DNA from: Pseudonocardia sp. HH130629-09
Lineage (GTDB): Bacteria > Actinomycetota > Actinomycetes > Mycobacteriales > Pseudonocardiaceae
DNA length: 64,000 nt
Direction: 5' to 3'
NCBI RefSeq assembly: GCF_001294645.1
Contig: NZ_CP011868.1
Span: 186,001 to 250,000 of the forward strand
Positions 8,191 to 16,341 of this stretch are shown in pieces. Each line of letters begins with the position of its first letter. Within the stretch, counting starts at the first letter, position 1. The notes beneath the pieces are model-generated. The model saw nothing but the letters and a program-made list of their open reading frames with translations. It did no database searches and was not told where the DNA came from. A program made the position numbers and the translations under genes.

Positions 8191-11100
8191 TCACTCCCGT
8201 GGGGCGAGCAGACCCCGGGAGTGCGCGAGCGCGACCGCCTCGGCGCGGCCGGCGGCGCCGAGCTTCGCCATCGCCCGGGACAGGTGCACGCTCACGGTCT
8301 TCTCGGAGATGAACAGCCGCTCGCCGACGGCCCGGTTGGTCAGCCCGTGCGCGACCAGCTCCAGCACGGCGTGCTCGCGTGGGGTGAGCGGGGAACCACC
8401 ACCACCGGCTGCCGGACCGGGCCGGGGACCGCCGTCGCCGGCCCGCACCCGCAGCGCGGTGACGGCCTCGGCCAGCGGGCGGGCGCCGAGCCGGTCGGCC
8501 TCGGTCGCCGCGACCGCCAGGTCCTCGGCAGCGGCGCGGCGATCGGCCTCGCGGTGGCTGCCGGGGCCACCACGGTGCGCCCGTCCGAGCAGGGCCTCGG
8601 CCCGCCGCCACCGGGCCTCCGCGGCGCGGTAGAGGTCGCCGTACCCGGCGAAGGTCTCTACCACGGGATCCCAGACCTGCGGTGCCGTGTCGCCGCGGGC
8701 CCGGGCGGCCTCGGCGCGGGCCCTGGCCAGCCACGCCCGGCCCTCCGGCCCGACCGAGGTGCCGCGGGGCAGGCCGCGCTCGGCGGTGCGTGCCGCCTCG
8801 TCGACGAGCCCGGCCGCCGCCCCGGCGTGCGCGTCCGCCCCCGCGGGGTCGCCCGCGGTACGGGCCGCCTCCGCGAGGTCGGCCCGGGCCGCCGCGCCCA
8901 GCGCACACAGCGCCAGCTCGCCGAGGTGGTGCGGGTACTCCGCCCGCAGCACCCCGAGCGCGCCGGCGACCCGGTCCACGGCCAGGGCGGGATCCCCGCG
9001 CCAGCGCGCCGACTCGGCCCCGACGACGCCCTGCAACAACGCGGCCTGGTCGTGCGCCGGCGGCTCGGCGGCCAGCGCGGCGAGCAGCTCCTCGGCGCCG
9101 TCGAGATCTCCGCGGGCCACGCCGACCAGCGCACCCGCCACCGCCAGCAGCCCGGTGACGCGCAGCGGCAGCGTGGGGTCGATGTCCGCCGCGGTGCGGA
9201 CGGCGGCGTCCCACTCCCCGCGCTGCGCGTCGACGCGGACCTGCGCGATCCGGAACTCCAGGCCGTACCCGCCCCAGAGCAGCCCGTGGGCGGCCGCCCG
9301 GCGGGCCCCCTCGGCGAGCTCCTCCGCGGCGGCGTCGAGCAGGCCGTCCTCGATGAACGACACCCCGCGGTTCCACACGGTCCGCAGCTCGACGACCCGG
9401 TTCCCGGAGGCGGCGGCCAGCGAGGCCGCCCCGGCGAGCCGGTCCCGGGCGGCCTGCGGGTCCCCCTCCATCCGGGCGCAGAAGGCCAGGGTGATCAGTG
9501 CGTCCGCGCAGACCGCGCTGAGGTCGCGGTACCCGGCCGACCCGTCCGCGGGGGGCGCGATGGCGTGCACCGCCCGGGCCACCGCCAGCGACGCGCGGGC
9601 GTGCGACCAGGCGGGCTCGGCGTGGTCGGTGTTCAGGTGCGCCCGCGCGAGCACGGCGTGCGACCAGGCCAGCTCCGTGTCGGGCGGGCCCCCGGAGTGC
9701 AGCTCGACGGCCTCCGTGGCCGCGGCCACCGCCGCGTCCACCCGGGAGCCGCTGTCGAGCAGCCGCATCGCGTAGTGCCGGCGAGCCTCGGCCCTGGCCC
9801 GTGGGTCCCCGCCGAGATCGGCGACCTGGACCGCCCGGGCCCCGAGGGTGGTGCCCCGTTCCGGATCGCCCGAGGCACTCGCCGCCCAGGCCGCCTCCCG
9901 GGTCAGCGCGCTCTCGGTGACCCCGGTGAGCCGCTCGGGGTCCTCGACGGCGGACCACAGCTCCAGTGCCCGCTCGGCGTGGGCCAACATCTCGGCCGGG
10001 CCGTGCCGCCGGCGGGCCTCCTCGGCGGCCCGCACCGACGCCGCGAGCGCCCGCGGCAGGTCGTGGGCGGCCAGCGCGTGCCGGGCGAGCGCGGCGGCCA
10101 CCCCGGGGGCGTCGTCCCGACGGGCGAGCAGCGCGGCGAGCCGGGAGTGCAGCCGTACCCGTTCGCCCGGGAGCAGGTCGTCGTGCACGGCCTCGCGGAG
10201 CAGGGCGTGCCGGAAGGCGTAGGACTCCGCGCCGGGCGCCGGATCCGCGACGAGCAGGTGGTGCGACACCGCCTCCCGCAGGCCCACCTCCAGATCGACG
10301 GCGGAGAGCCCGGACGCGTCGCGCAGCAGGTCGTGGGAGATGCTCCGCTCGGCCAGCGAGGCCACCCGCAGCACCTCCCGCGCCGATGGACCGAGCCGGT
10401 CCAGCCGGGTCAGCAGCACGTCGGCCAGTCCGCCCGGCAGCCCGTCGGACCCCGCCGCGACGAGCTCCTCGGCGTAGAAGGCGTTGCCCTCGCTGCGGGC
10501 GGCGATCCGGCGCAGGGTGGCCTCGTCGACGCCCCCGGTGGCCGCCCGGGCCCGGACCAGCGCCAGCACGGCGTCGGGCGCGAGGGGTCCGAGCTCGACC
10601 CGATGGACGGCGGGCAGCCGGACGAGCTCCGCCAGCGACGCGCGCAGCGGATGCCTGCGGTGCAGGTCGTCGGAGCGGTAGGTGCCCAGCACCAGCAGCC
10701 GCTGCGAGCCCAGTCGGGCCAGCAGGAAGGCGAGCAGCTCCCGGGTCGAGCGGTCCGCCCAGTGCAGGTCCTCCAGCACGACGAGCAGCGGCGCCGCCGC
10801 CGCCGCGTCGCGCACGGCACCGGCCACCGCGTCGAACACCTGCAGGCGCCCGGAGTCCCCGTCCCCTCCCGTGGGGCGGGGCGCCTCCGGCGCACCGGGC
10901 AGCAGCCCGTGCAGCACCGGCCGCAGCGCGGTGCCGGCCCGGTCCAGCGCGCCGAGCACCTCGGAGAAGGGCAGGTAGGGGAGTGCCGCGCCGCCCTCGT
11001 CCAGGCACCGCCCGACGACTACCTGCACGCCCGCCTCCGCGGCGGCCCGGCCGAGCGCGGCGGCGAGCCGGGACTTGCCGATCCCCGCCTCCCCGGCGAG

Positions 11101-11244
11101 CAGCACGGCGCGGGCCCGCCCGGCCCGGGCCGCGTCGAGGTCGCGGAGCAGCCCGGAGAGCTCCTCCGCGCGGCCGACCAGCTCGTCCGTGTCCGGGCCG
11201 CTGGGGCCGCACCCGTGGGTCGCTGCCGCCGTCATGGAGCGCAT
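8191..11244 (-). CDS. Large ATP-binding LuxR family regulator (LAL/MalT-like)
   Basis: About 1017 residues. The N-terminal AAA/STAND-type ATPase has Walker A GEAGIGKS at residues 51-58 and Walker B LLVVLEDLHWAD. A long alanine-rich helical repeat region, probably TPR-like, fills the centre. A LuxR/GerE helix-turn-helix closes the protein (LTPREHAVLELVAHGLTNRA then ISEKTVSVHLSRAMAKLG). Such regulators oligomerise on binding ATP and an inducer and activate transcription. Two starts, at 11244 and 11235, are possible, without a clear ribosome binding site. The open frame continues to 11445 but that stretch is not family-like. The acyl-CoA synthetase gene follows in the same direction. Confidence 0.9.
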   Translation of the reverse strand: MRSMTAAATHGCGPSGPDTDELVGRAEELSGLLRDLDAARAGRARAVLLAGEAGIGKSRLAAALGRAAAEAGVQVVVGRCLDEGGAALPYLPFSEVLGALDRAGTALRPVLHGLLPGAPEAPRPTGGDGDSGRLQVFDAVAGAVRDAAAAAPLLVVLEDLHWADRSTRELLAFLLARLGSQRLLVLGTYRSDDLHRRHPLRASLAELVRLPAVHRVELGPLAPDAVLALVRARAATGGVDEATLRRIAARSEGNAFYAEELVAAGSDGLPGGLADVLLTRLDRLGPSAREVLRVASLAERSISHDLLRDASGLSAVDLEVGLREAVSHHLLVADPAPGAESYAFRHALLREAVHDDLLPGERVRLHSRLAALLARRDDAPGVAAALARHALAAHDLPRALAASVRAAEEARRRHGPAEMLAHAERALELWSAVEDPERLTGVTESALTREAAWAASASGDPERGTTLGARAVQVADLGGDPRARAEARRHYAMRLLDSGSRVDAAVAAATEAVELHSGGPPDTELAWSHAVLARAHLNTDHAEPAWSHARASLAVARAVHAIAPPADGSAGYRDLSAVCADALITLAFCARMEGDPQAARDRLAGAASLAAASGNRVVELRTVWNRGVSFIEDGLLDAAAEELAEGARRAAAHGLLWGGYGLEFRIAQVRVDAQRGEWDAAVRTAADIDPTLPLRVTGLLAVAGALVGVARGDLDGAEELLAALAAEPPAHDQAALLQGVVGAESARWRGDPALAVDRVAGALGVLRAEYPHHLGELALCALGAAARADLAEAARTAGDPAGADAHAGAAAGLVDEAARTAERGLPRGTSVGPEGRAWLARARAEAARARGDTAPQVWDPVVETFAGYGDLYRAAEARWRRAEALLGRAHRGGPGSHREADRRAAAEDLAVAATEADRLGARPLAEAVTALRVRAGDGGPRPGPAAGGGGSPLTPREHAVLELVAHGLTNRAVGERLFISEKTVSVHLSRAMAKLGAAGRAEAVALAHSRGLLAPRE

Positions 11245-11305
11245 CGTGGCACGGGACACCGACACTCCCGGGCCCACGACGGCGGGCACGGCCCGGACGC
11301 GCGGC

Positions 11306-11599
11306 TCAGCCACGAGTCCCGGCCCGCACCGGGTGCGGCGCACGGCCCGGTTCCGGTGCGGCCGCGGTGGCCCCGGGCGGGAGCGTCGCTGGCCCGGCCG
11401 GTCCGGGGGCCTGTCTCGGCCGCCGGGAGGCGGTGAGCCGGGCACGCAGCCGCAGCCACAGCCGTCCCACCGCCGACGGGCCGGCCGCGCCGCGCAGCAG
11501 CCGCGCCGCGCGGTACCGGTCCGCCTCCTCCCGCAGCCGGGCCTGCCGCTGCTCGGCGAGGGCGACGAGGGGGTCCATCGGGATGTGTGTCATCAGCAT
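11306..11599 (-). CDS. Small hypothetical protein with a basic helical N-terminus
   Basis: From the ATG at 11599 the product is 97 residues; an ATG at 11593 would give 95. The first 40 residues form an Arg/Glu-rich helix (LVALAEQRQARLREEADRYR). This is followed by the basic segment RLWLRLRARLTASRRPR and a disordered Pro/Ala tail. Short proteins starting MTHxxxDPxxALAEQRxxxLR are common in actinobacteria, but their role is unknown to me. It sits between the LuxR-type regulator and the rpmF-mrf operon on the same strand, separated from rpmF by a terminator hairpin, so it probably has its own promoter. Confidence 0.5.
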   Translation of the reverse strand: MLMTHIPMDPLVALAEQRQARLREEADRYRAARLLRGAAGPSAVGRLWLRLRARLTASRRPRQAPGPAGPATLPPGATAAAPEPGRAPHPVRAGTRG

Positions 11600-11652
11600 G
11601 GTGACGACACTGCGGCTGAGGGGACCGCCCGGGCATCGGGCGATCACGCCGT

Positions 11653-11678
11653 CCCGCGGGCCGCGCGGGGCCCGCGGG
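11653..11678 (-). terminator. Hairpin downstream of rpmF (end of the minus-strand zinc-starvation operon)
   Basis: CCCGCGGGCC pairs perfectly with GGCCCGCGGG around a six-base loop, starting 13 bases past the rpmF stop. There is no long U run, as is usual in GC-rich actinomycetes. It is the likely transcription end of mrf-rpmF. Confidence 0.6.
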
Positions 11679-11690
11679 TAAGGGGTCTCC

Positions 11691-11870
11691 TCAGTCCCGC
11701 CCGGTGGGTGGCGGCAGCAGACCCCGTCGGTAGGCCGGGACGAGCGCGCGCGGCACCAGGTGTCGGCGTCCCTCCAGGGTGACCGGCACCAGATCGGGCG
11801 TGGTCGCCTTCCACTGCGACCGGCGGTGTCGGGTGTTCGATCGCGACGTCCGTCGCTTGGGAACGGCCAT
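11691..11870 (-). CDS. rpmF: Ribosomal protein L32, zinc-independent (C-minus) paralogue
   Basis: A 59-residue protein starting [20 protein letters not shown], the invariant L32 opening. Ordinary L32 carries a four-cysteine zinc ribbon; this copy has no cysteine at all, which marks the zinc-independent paralogue made when zinc is scarce. It replaces the zinc-bearing protein in the large ribosomal subunit, releasing zinc. Its ATG overlaps the stop of the upstream mrf gene (TGATG), so it is translationally coupled to it and shares its promoter, which contains the Zur-box-like palindrome at 13168. It is followed by a terminator hairpin. Confidence 0.93.
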   Translation of the reverse strand: MAVPKRRTSRSNTRHRRSQWKATTPDLVPVTLEGRRHLVPRALVPAYRRGLLPPPTGRD

Positions 11871-13120
11871 CAGAGGTCTCCTTCTCGGTCGGAACGGACG
11901 GTGGGGTCGTCCAGGGCGGCGGGCCCCACGGGCTCGGACTCGGCGCAGGGCTCGTCGTGGGCCCAGCCGAACGGGTCGGGCAGGGCGGACCAGGCGTCCT
12001 CGCCGGCCGCGATCTCGGCGTCGGTGAGCAGTGCGGCGCGCAGGGCGGCGTCCATCTCGTCGGGGTCGGCGTCGTGGCAGATCGCGACGACGTCCTGGGC
12101 GCGGTCGCCCCAGCGCGGGTGCCAGGCCAGCGCGGCCATCGCTCGGCGCTGGTCGCCGGCCTCGGTCCAGGCCTGCTCGTCGGCGCCGGCGAGCCAGTCA
12201 CCGGCGTGCCCGATCCGCATGCCGCCGCCCGCGCTCTCCAGCCACAGCACGGCGTCCGGCCGGGTGGCCAGCCAGATCCGGCCGCGGGCCCGGACGACGC
12301 CGTCGAGCAGGCTGTCGAGGGCCTCGTGCAGCCGGTCCGGGTGGAACGGGCGACGGGCGGAGAACAGCAGGGTGCGGACGCCACTGGCGGCGTCCAGCGA
12401 GGGTGCGCCGCGCAGCAGCGGGTCGTGCACCCCGCCGGGGACGCCGCGGCGGGACTCGGGGCCGAGCCCGTCGCAGAAGACCCGGTGGTCGGCACGCCCG
12501 GCGAGCAGCCGGGGTGCGGTCGGGCACAGCCGGTCCAGGACGGCGGCGGTCCGGTCCGCACCCCCGGGCCCGACCGCGCGGGTCAGCACGAGGACGTCGG
12601 CGAACTCGGCCTGGCCGACGGCGAGCTGGGCGACGGTCCGCTCGTCGTCGGGCAGCGTGGACAGCCCGCGCTCGGGCAGGGTCGCGTCCCCGGTGGCGTC
12701 GTCCAGCCAGCTGTCCGGGTCGAGCACGGCCACCACGCCGCGCAGGTCGACGAGGTCGGTCGCGGTGCAGGCCTCGCGCCCCGGCGGCTCGAACACCACC
12801 GCCCCCAGCGCCCAGCACACCGGCTCGGGCTCCAGACGCGGGTCCAGGTGCAGCACCACTCGGTCCACCGTCCCGGCCAGCGCGGCCAGGGTCGGCAGCA
12901 CGTCCTCGCGGATGGTGCAGCTGACACAGCCGTGGGCGAGCTCCAGGACGGTGCGCTCGTCGCGGTCCGCGTCGCGCAGCCGCCGGTGCACCACACCGCG
13001 GCCCAGGTCGCGCAGGTCGTGGTGGAGCACGACGACACCCGGGTCCAGCTCGCGCATCCGCGTGATCGTCCGCTCCACCCCGTCGGCCTCGGTCCCGCAC
13101 AGGACCACCAGCTCGGTCAT
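11870..13120 (-). CDS. mrf: Mrf-type CobW/COG0523 protein: recruits the ribosome hibernation factor under zinc starvation
   Basis: A 416-residue protein with a GGAGGAAGAC ribosome binding site. It belongs to the CobW/COG0523 family and closely follows the pattern of mycobacterial Mrf. Diagnostic segments include [44 protein letters not shown] and [15 protein letters not shown]. In mycobacteria Mrf brings the hibernation factor Mpy to ribosomes that carry zinc-free proteins. The family metal-site sequence appears as C-V-S-C. The nucleotide-binding P-loop is degenerate: the N-terminal [15 protein letters not shown] lacks the GxxGxGK[ST] lysine, so GTPase activity is doubtful. It is coupled to rpmF and divergent from rpmG-rpsR-rpmB-rpsN. 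Confidence 0.88.
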   Translation of the reverse strand: MTELVVLCGTEADGVERTITRMRELDPGVVVLHHDLRDLGRGVVHRRLRDADRDERTVLELAHGCVSCTIREDVLPTLAALAGTVDRVVLHLDPRLEPEPVCWALGAVVFEPPGREACTATDLVDLRGVVAVLDPDSWLDDATGDATLPERGLSTLPDDERTVAQLAVGQAEFADVLVLTRAVGPGGADRTAAVLDRLCPTAPRLLAGRADHRVFCDGLGPESRRGVPGGVHDPLLRGAPSLDAASGVRTLLFSARRPFHPDRLHEALDSLLDGVVRARGRIWLATRPDAVLWLESAGGGMRIGHAGDWLAGADEQAWTEAGDQRRAMAALAWHPRWGDRAQDVVAICHDADPDEMDAALRAALLTDAEIAAGEDAWSALPDPFGWAHDEPCAESEPVGPAALDDPTVRSDREGDL

Positions 13121-13167
13121 GTCTTCCTCCCGGAGTCGGACGTGGTCGCGGTCCGGTGTATCGTAAA

Positions 13168-13182
13168 CGAAAACGATTCCCA
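13168..13182. promoter_or_regulatory. Zur-box-like palindrome between the two zinc-starvation operons
   Basis: The 15 bases CGAAAACGATTCCCA match 11 of 15 positions of the actinobacterial Zur operator TGAAAATGATTTTCA as I know it. The site lies 48 bases upstream of the mrf start and 20 bases upstream of rpmG. It is the only AT-rich patch in the 81-base divergent region. One Zur dimer pair here could repress both operons when zinc is plentiful. Confidence 0.75.
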
Positions 13183-13201
13183 TGTTGAGAGGAGGGGCGC
13201 G

Positions 13202-13369
13202 ATGGCCAAGTCGACCGACGTCCGGCCGATCGTGAAGCTGCGCTCGACGGCGGGGACGGGCACGACGTACGTGACCCGCAAGAACCGCCGCAACGACCCC
13301 GACCGCCTGGTCCTGCGCAAGTACGACCCGAAGGTGCGCAGGCACGTCGAGTTCAAGGAGGAGCGCTGA
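13202..13369 (+). CDS. rpmG: Ribosomal protein L33, zinc-independent (C-minus) paralogue
   Basis: A 55-residue L33 with the family core [15 protein letters not shown]. It lacks the four zinc-binding cysteines present in the second L33 gene of this window (14514-14681), so it is the zinc-free paralogue. The ribosome binding site GAGAGGAGGGG lies about six bases before the ATG. It is the first gene of the plus-strand zinc-starvation operon, starting 20 bases after the Zur-box-like site, and its last base is shared with the rpsR start (TGATG). Confidence 0.95.
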   Translation: MAKSTDVRPIVKLRSTAGTGTTYVTRKNRRNDPDRLVLRKYDPKVRRHVEFKEER

Positions 13370-13611
13370 TGCCCGCACGCGCCAAGCCGGTGCGCGCGCC
13401 GCGCCGCAAGGCCAACCCGTTGAAGCAGCGGGGGATCGAGCACGTGGACTGGAAGGACGCCGCGCTGCTGCGCACGTTCATATCCGACCGCGGCAAGATC
13501 CGCGCCCGCCGGGTGACCGGGCTCACCGGCCAGCAGCAGCGGCAGGTGGCCACCGCGATCCGCAACGCGCGGGAGATGGCCCTGCTGCCCTACCCGCACG
13601 CGGGACGGTGA
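13369..13611 (+). CDS. rpsR: Ribosomal protein S18, zinc-independent paralogue
   Basis: An 80-residue S18. The core [20 protein letters not shown] and [20 protein letters not shown] are the family signature for 16S rRNA and S6 contacts. The N-terminal cysteines seen in zinc-type actinobacterial S18 are absent. It is translationally coupled to rpmG (TGATG overlap) and followed three bases later by rpmB, in the usual order of the Zur-controlled ribosomal operon. Confidence 0.95.
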   Translation: MPARAKPVRAPRRKANPLKQRGIEHVDWKDAALLRTFISDRGKIRARRVTGLTGQQQRQVATAIRNAREMALLPYPHAGR

Positions 13612-13614
13612 GCG

Positions 13615-13851
13615 ATGGCCAAGCGCTGTGACCTGACCGGCCGTGAGCCGGGCTTCGGCAAGTCGGTCTCGCACTCCCACCGGCGGACCAGCCGGCGCTG
13701 GGACCCCAACGTGCAGACCCGTCGCTACTGGCTGGCCGAGGAGAACCGCTGGGTGAAGCTCACGCTCTCGGTCAAGGGGATCAGGACGGTGGACCGGATC
13801 GGCGTCTCCGCCGCGGTGGCGAAGGTCCGGGCGAACGGGGTGAAGGTCTGA
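13615..13851 (+). CDS. rpmB: Ribosomal protein L28, alternative (zinc-starvation) paralogue
   Basis: A 78-residue L28 with the opening [20 protein letters not shown] followed by SHRRTSRRW, typical of L28. One cysteine (Cys5) remains, but its partner in the CxxC pair of zinc-type L28 is replaced by Gly9, and the second CxxC is absent, so zinc cannot be held. The ATG follows the rpsR stop by three bases and the stop overlaps the rpsN ATG. It stands in for the zinc form during zinc limitation. Confidence 0.94.
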   Translation: MAKRCDLTGREPGFGKSVSHSHRRTSRRWDPNVQTRRYWLAEENRWVKLTLSVKGIRTVDRIGVSAAVAKVRANGVKV

Positions 13852-14156
13852 TGGCCACGACCGGACAGATCGCGAAGAACGAGCGGCGGAAGGCGATCGT
13901 CGCCCGCTACGCCGAGCGCCGCGCCGAGCTGAAGGCGATCATCGCCCGCCCCACGACGCCGGAGTCCGAGCGGGCCGCCGCGGTCGCCGAGCTGCGCCGC
14001 CAGCCGCGCGACGCCAGTGCGACCCGGGTCCGCAACCGCGACTCGGTCGACGGCCGCCCGCGTGGACACCTCCGCAAGTTCGGGGTGTCCCGGGTCCGCC
14101 TGCGCGAGCTCGCGCACGACGGCGCACTGCCGGGTGTCCGCAAGTCGAGCTGGTGA
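13851..14156 (+). CDS. rpsN: Ribosomal protein S14, long zinc-independent form
   Basis: A 101-residue S14 of the long, cysteine-free type, with the conserved C-terminal [20 protein letters not shown] motif that binds the 30S head. Zinc-type S14 is about 61 residues and has a CxxC-CxxC zinc site. The ATG overlaps the rpmB stop (TGATG). It is the last gene of the operon and is followed 27 bases later by a strong terminator hairpin. Confidence 0.95.
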   Translation: MATTGQIAKNERRKAIVARYAERRAELKAIIARPTTPESERAAAVAELRRQPRDASATRVRNRDSVDGRPRGHLRKFGVSRVRLRELAHDGALPGVRKSSW

Positions 14157-14182
14157 CGAACAGTGGTTGACGTGCGGTGACC

Positions 14183-14217
14183 GGGTTCCGGGGCCCCCGT
14201 TCGGGGCCCTGGAACCC
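14183..14217 (+). terminator. Terminator after the rpmG-rpsR-rpmB-rpsN operon
   Basis: A 15-bp stem with one G-T pair: GGGTTCCGGGGCCCC pairs with GGGGCCCTGGAACCC across a five-base loop. It begins 27 bases past the rpsN stop and separates the zinc-starvation operon from the tRNA genes. Confidence 0.7.
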
Positions 14218-14282
14218 CGGTGTAAAGTTCTTCCCGTCGGTGAGAGCGAGCCCCTCGGGCCCCGCGGGACACCGATACTGCC

Positions 14283-14355
14283 GCCCCCTTAGCTCAGTCG
14301 GCAGAGCGTCTCCATGGTAAGGAGAAGGTCTACGGTTCGATTCCGTAAGGGGGCT
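14283..14355 (+). tRNA. tRNA-Thr, anticodon GGT
   Basis: A full cloverleaf. Acceptor GCCCCCT pairs with AGGGGGC, the D arm is GCTC/GAGC, the anticodon stem is TCTCC/GGAGA with loop ATGGTAA (anticodon GGT), and the T arm is TACGG-TTCGATT-CCGTA. The discriminator base is T and CCA is not encoded, unlike the tRNA-Met and tRNA-Trp in this window. Confidence 0.97.
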
Positions 14356-14358
14356 CGA

Positions 14359-14392
14359 CAAGGGGCCCCGCCGCATGCGGCGGGGCCCCTTG
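14359..14392. terminator. Perfect 34-base palindrome between two tRNA genes
   Basis: CAAGGGGCCCCGCCGCA is followed directly by its exact reverse complement, centred on GCATGC. The hairpin starts three bases after tRNA-Thr and ends three bases before tRNA-Met. It is probably a terminator or RNA-processing structure separating the two tRNAs. Confidence 0.6.
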
Positions 14393-14395
14393 CAT

Positions 14396-14471
14396 GACGG
14401 TGTAGCTCAGTTGGTAGAGCAAGCGGCTCATAATCGCTGTGTCGCCGGTTCAAGTCCGGCCATCGTCACCA
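14396..14471 (+). tRNA. tRNA-Met, anticodon CAT
   Basis: Acceptor GACGGTG pairs with CATCGTC with one G-T pair. The D arm is GCTC/GAGC, the anticodon stem is AGCGG/TCGCT with loop CTCATAA (anticodon CAT), and the T loop is TTCAAGT. The discriminator A is followed by an encoded CCA (14469-14471). Position before rpmG matches the elongator tRNA-Met of other actinobacteria. Confidence 0.96.
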
Positions 14472-14513
14472 CGTTGGCGCATCATTCACGAGACATGCTG
14501 GGAGGCACCCGCG

Positions 14514-14681
14514 ATGGCCAAGGCCACGGACGTGCGGCCGAAGATCACTCTGGCCTGCGAGGAGTGCAAGCACCGCAACTACATCACCAAGAAGAACCGG
14601 CGGAACGACCCCGACCGGCTCGAGATCAAGAAGTTCTGCCCGAACTGCGGCACCCACCGGGCGCACCGCGAGACCCGCTGA
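14514..14681 (+). CDS. rpmG: Ribosomal protein L33, zinc-binding (C-plus) form
   Basis: A 55-residue L33 with two zinc-binding pairs, CEEC and CPNC, around the shared core [19 protein letters not shown]. It is the housekeeping counterpart of the cysteine-free L33 at 13202-13369. The ribosome binding site GGGAGG lies 11-12 bases before the ATG. It sits in the conserved tRNA-Met - rpmG - hadA order. Having both paralogues within 1.4 kb allows a zinc-dependent swap. Confidence 0.97.
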   Translation: MAKATDVRPKITLACEECKHRNYITKKNRRNDPDRLEIKKFCPNCGTHRAHRETR

Positions 14682-14707
14682 GTGCGTAGCGACTCCCGGA
14701 GCTGACG

Positions 14708-15175
14708 GTGGTCGACCAGTCCTGGGTCGGGCACAGCTCGGACCCGGTCGGGCCCTACCAGGTCGGTCGCGAGAAGATCCGCGAGTTCGCCGTCGCCATC
14801 GGTGACGACGACCCGCTCTTCCGTGAGGTGGACGCGGCGCGTGCCGCGGGTCATGCCGACCTGGTGGCCCCGCCGACGTTCTCGACCTGCTTCACGATGC
14901 CGGTCATCGAGGACTTCCTCCGGGACCCCGCCTTCGGGTGGGACTACACCCGCATGGTCCACGGCGACCAGCGGGTCACGTTCCGCAGGCCGCTCGTCGC
15001 CGGCGACGAACTCACCACGGTGCTGCACGTCGACGAGCTGCGCACCCGGGCCGGCAACCACATGCTGACGCTGCGGTGCGAGATCACCGACGCGGCGGGC
15101 GAGCCGGTCGCGACCACGCACTCGATGCTGGTCAGCCCCGCCGGCGAGGACACGGGCACCGAGGGGGACGCGTGA
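14708..15175 (+). CDS. hadA: (3R)-hydroxyacyl-ACP dehydratase, subunit HadA-like (MaoC N-terminal type)
   Basis: A 155-residue hot-dog-fold protein from the GTG at 14708. The segments REKIREFAVAIGDDDPLFRE, PPTFSTCFTMP and VHGDQRVTFRRPLVAGDEL are the MaoC-dehydratase N-domain pattern seen in HadA. HadA pairs with HadB, which supplies the catalytic Asp-His, to dehydrate 3-hydroxyacyl carriers in fatty-acid elongation. It overlaps hadB by four bases (GTGA). Gene order rpmG-hadA-hadB-tRNA-Trp-secE matches actinobacteria, but hadC, used for mycolate chains, is absent. Confidence 0.88.
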   Translation: MVDQSWVGHSSDPVGPYQVGREKIREFAVAIGDDDPLFREVDAARAAGHADLVAPPTFSTCFTMPVIEDFLRDPAFGWDYTRMVHGDQRVTFRRPLVAGDELTTVLHVDELRTRAGNHMLTLRCEITDAAGEPVATTHSMLVSPAGEDTGTEGDA

Positions 15176-15621
15176 GCGCACCGCTGACCTCGCGGACCGC
15201 CGCCGACTGCGCCAAGGGCGATGCACTGCCGTCGCTGACCGTCCAGGTCACCCGCGCCGACCTGGTGCGCTACGCCGGTGCCTCCGGCGACCTGAACCCG
15301 ATCCACTGGAGCGACCGCGTCGCCGCGGTCGCCGGGCTGCCGGGTGTGATCGCGCACGGGATGCTCTCGATGGCGCTCGCCGGGCGCGTGCTGACCGCGT
15401 GGACCGGCGACCCGGCCGCGATCCGCAGCTACGGCACCCGCTTCACCCGGCCCGTCGTCGTCCCGGACGACGACACCGGTGCGACCGTCGAGCTCTCCGG
15501 CACCGTCGCCGAGGTGCGCGAACAGGACGGCGAGCGGATCGCCGTCGTCGATCTCAAGGCGACCTTCGAGGGGAAGACGGTGCTCGGCCGCGCCCGCGCC
15601 GAGGTCGTCCTCCCCGGCTGA
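15172..15621 (+). CDS. hadB: (3R)-hydroxyacyl-ACP dehydratase, catalytic subunit HadB-like (MaoC)
   Basis: A 149-residue MaoC-like protein. The hydratase-2 motif YAGASGDLNPIHWSD carries the catalytic Asp and His, followed by GVIAHGMLSMALAGR. The GTG start lies inside the hadA stop, giving a coupled heterodimer. The pair should act in a type II fatty-acid elongation cycle in the cytosol. The next feature is tRNA-Trp, 109 bases downstream, with no hadC between. Confidence 0.9.
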   Translation: MSAPLTSRTAADCAKGDALPSLTVQVTRADLVRYAGASGDLNPIHWSDRVAAVAGLPGVIAHGMLSMALAGRVLTAWTGDPAAIRSYGTRFTRPVVVPDDDTGATVELSGTVAEVREQDGERIAVVDLKATFEGKTVLGRARAEVVLPG

Positions 15622-15730
15622 GACGACCCGGCGTACGGGCCCGCGGGAGCGGGTGCGTACACTCGTTCCAGCCGGGCGCACCGGATGATCCGTTGCGTCC
15701 GCCCCGCGGCCACCTGGTGGACCGGGGCAA

Positions 15731-15806
<76 letters not shown>

Positions 15807-15935
15807 CGACGCCGCAGGCCACCGGAGATCACGGCGGCACGGCAGACGGCACGGACGAAGCGACGAGGGTTCTCCCGAAGCGGAGGACGTGACCGAGGGC
15901 GGGCGGATGCCCGCCATCTGCGGAGGGCGACACGC

Positions 15936-16283
15936 GTGAGCGACGAGCACGAGTCGGAGCGGCCCGGGCGGGAGCGCCCGAGCAACGCCGCCGACCGTCG
16001 TGGACGGCGGGCCTCCGGGCCCTCGAGCACCCCCGGCAAGGGGCGCGCCACCCCAGGTCGCGCCACCGCGGCGACGAAGGAGAAGAAGCCGTCGCTCTTC
16101 GCCCGGCTCGCCCGGTTCCTGCGCGAGGTCGTCGCGGAACTCCGCAAGGTCATCTGGCCCGACCGCAGCCAGATGGTGAAGTACACCATCGCGGTCCTGA
16201 TCTTCGTGTCGATCATGGTGGCGCTGGTGTTCGTGCTGGACTCGGCGTTCGCCGAGGGCGTCGCCCTGCTGTTCGGCAACTGA
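15936..16283 (+). CDS. secE: Preprotein translocase subunit SecE
   Basis: A 115-residue protein from the GTG at 15936, after CGGAGGGCGA. The first 55 residues are a polar, disordered extension. Then comes the SecE core FLREVVAELRKVIWPDRSQM followed by one membrane span (VLIFVSIMVALVFVLDSAF). SecE clamps SecY in the protein-export channel. The frame is open further upstream through tRNA-Trp, but that part is not coding. secE-nusG-rplK-rplA follow in the standard order. Confidence 0.96.
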   Translation: MSDEHESERPGRERPSNAADRRGRRASGPSSTPGKGRATPGRATAATKEKKPSLFARLARFLREVVAELRKVIWPDRSQMVKYTIAVLIFVSIMVALVFVLDSAFAEGVALLFGN

Positions 16284-16341
16284 CGCGAGTACGAACGCCG
16301 ACCGGCTCCGACCGACACCGAACAATGGAAGCGAGTAGGAC

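Noticed and set aside
6305..11212. A 1635-codon minus-strand open frame across the acyl-CoA synthetase and LuxR-type genes
   Set aside because: It is an Arg/Pro/Gly-rich out-of-phase reading of two real genes with clear motifs; high GC keeps such frames open.
13117..13680. A 187-codon minus-strand frame across rpmG and rpsR
   Set aside because: It is antisense to two certain ribosomal protein genes, starts without a ribosome binding site and covers the Zur-box region.
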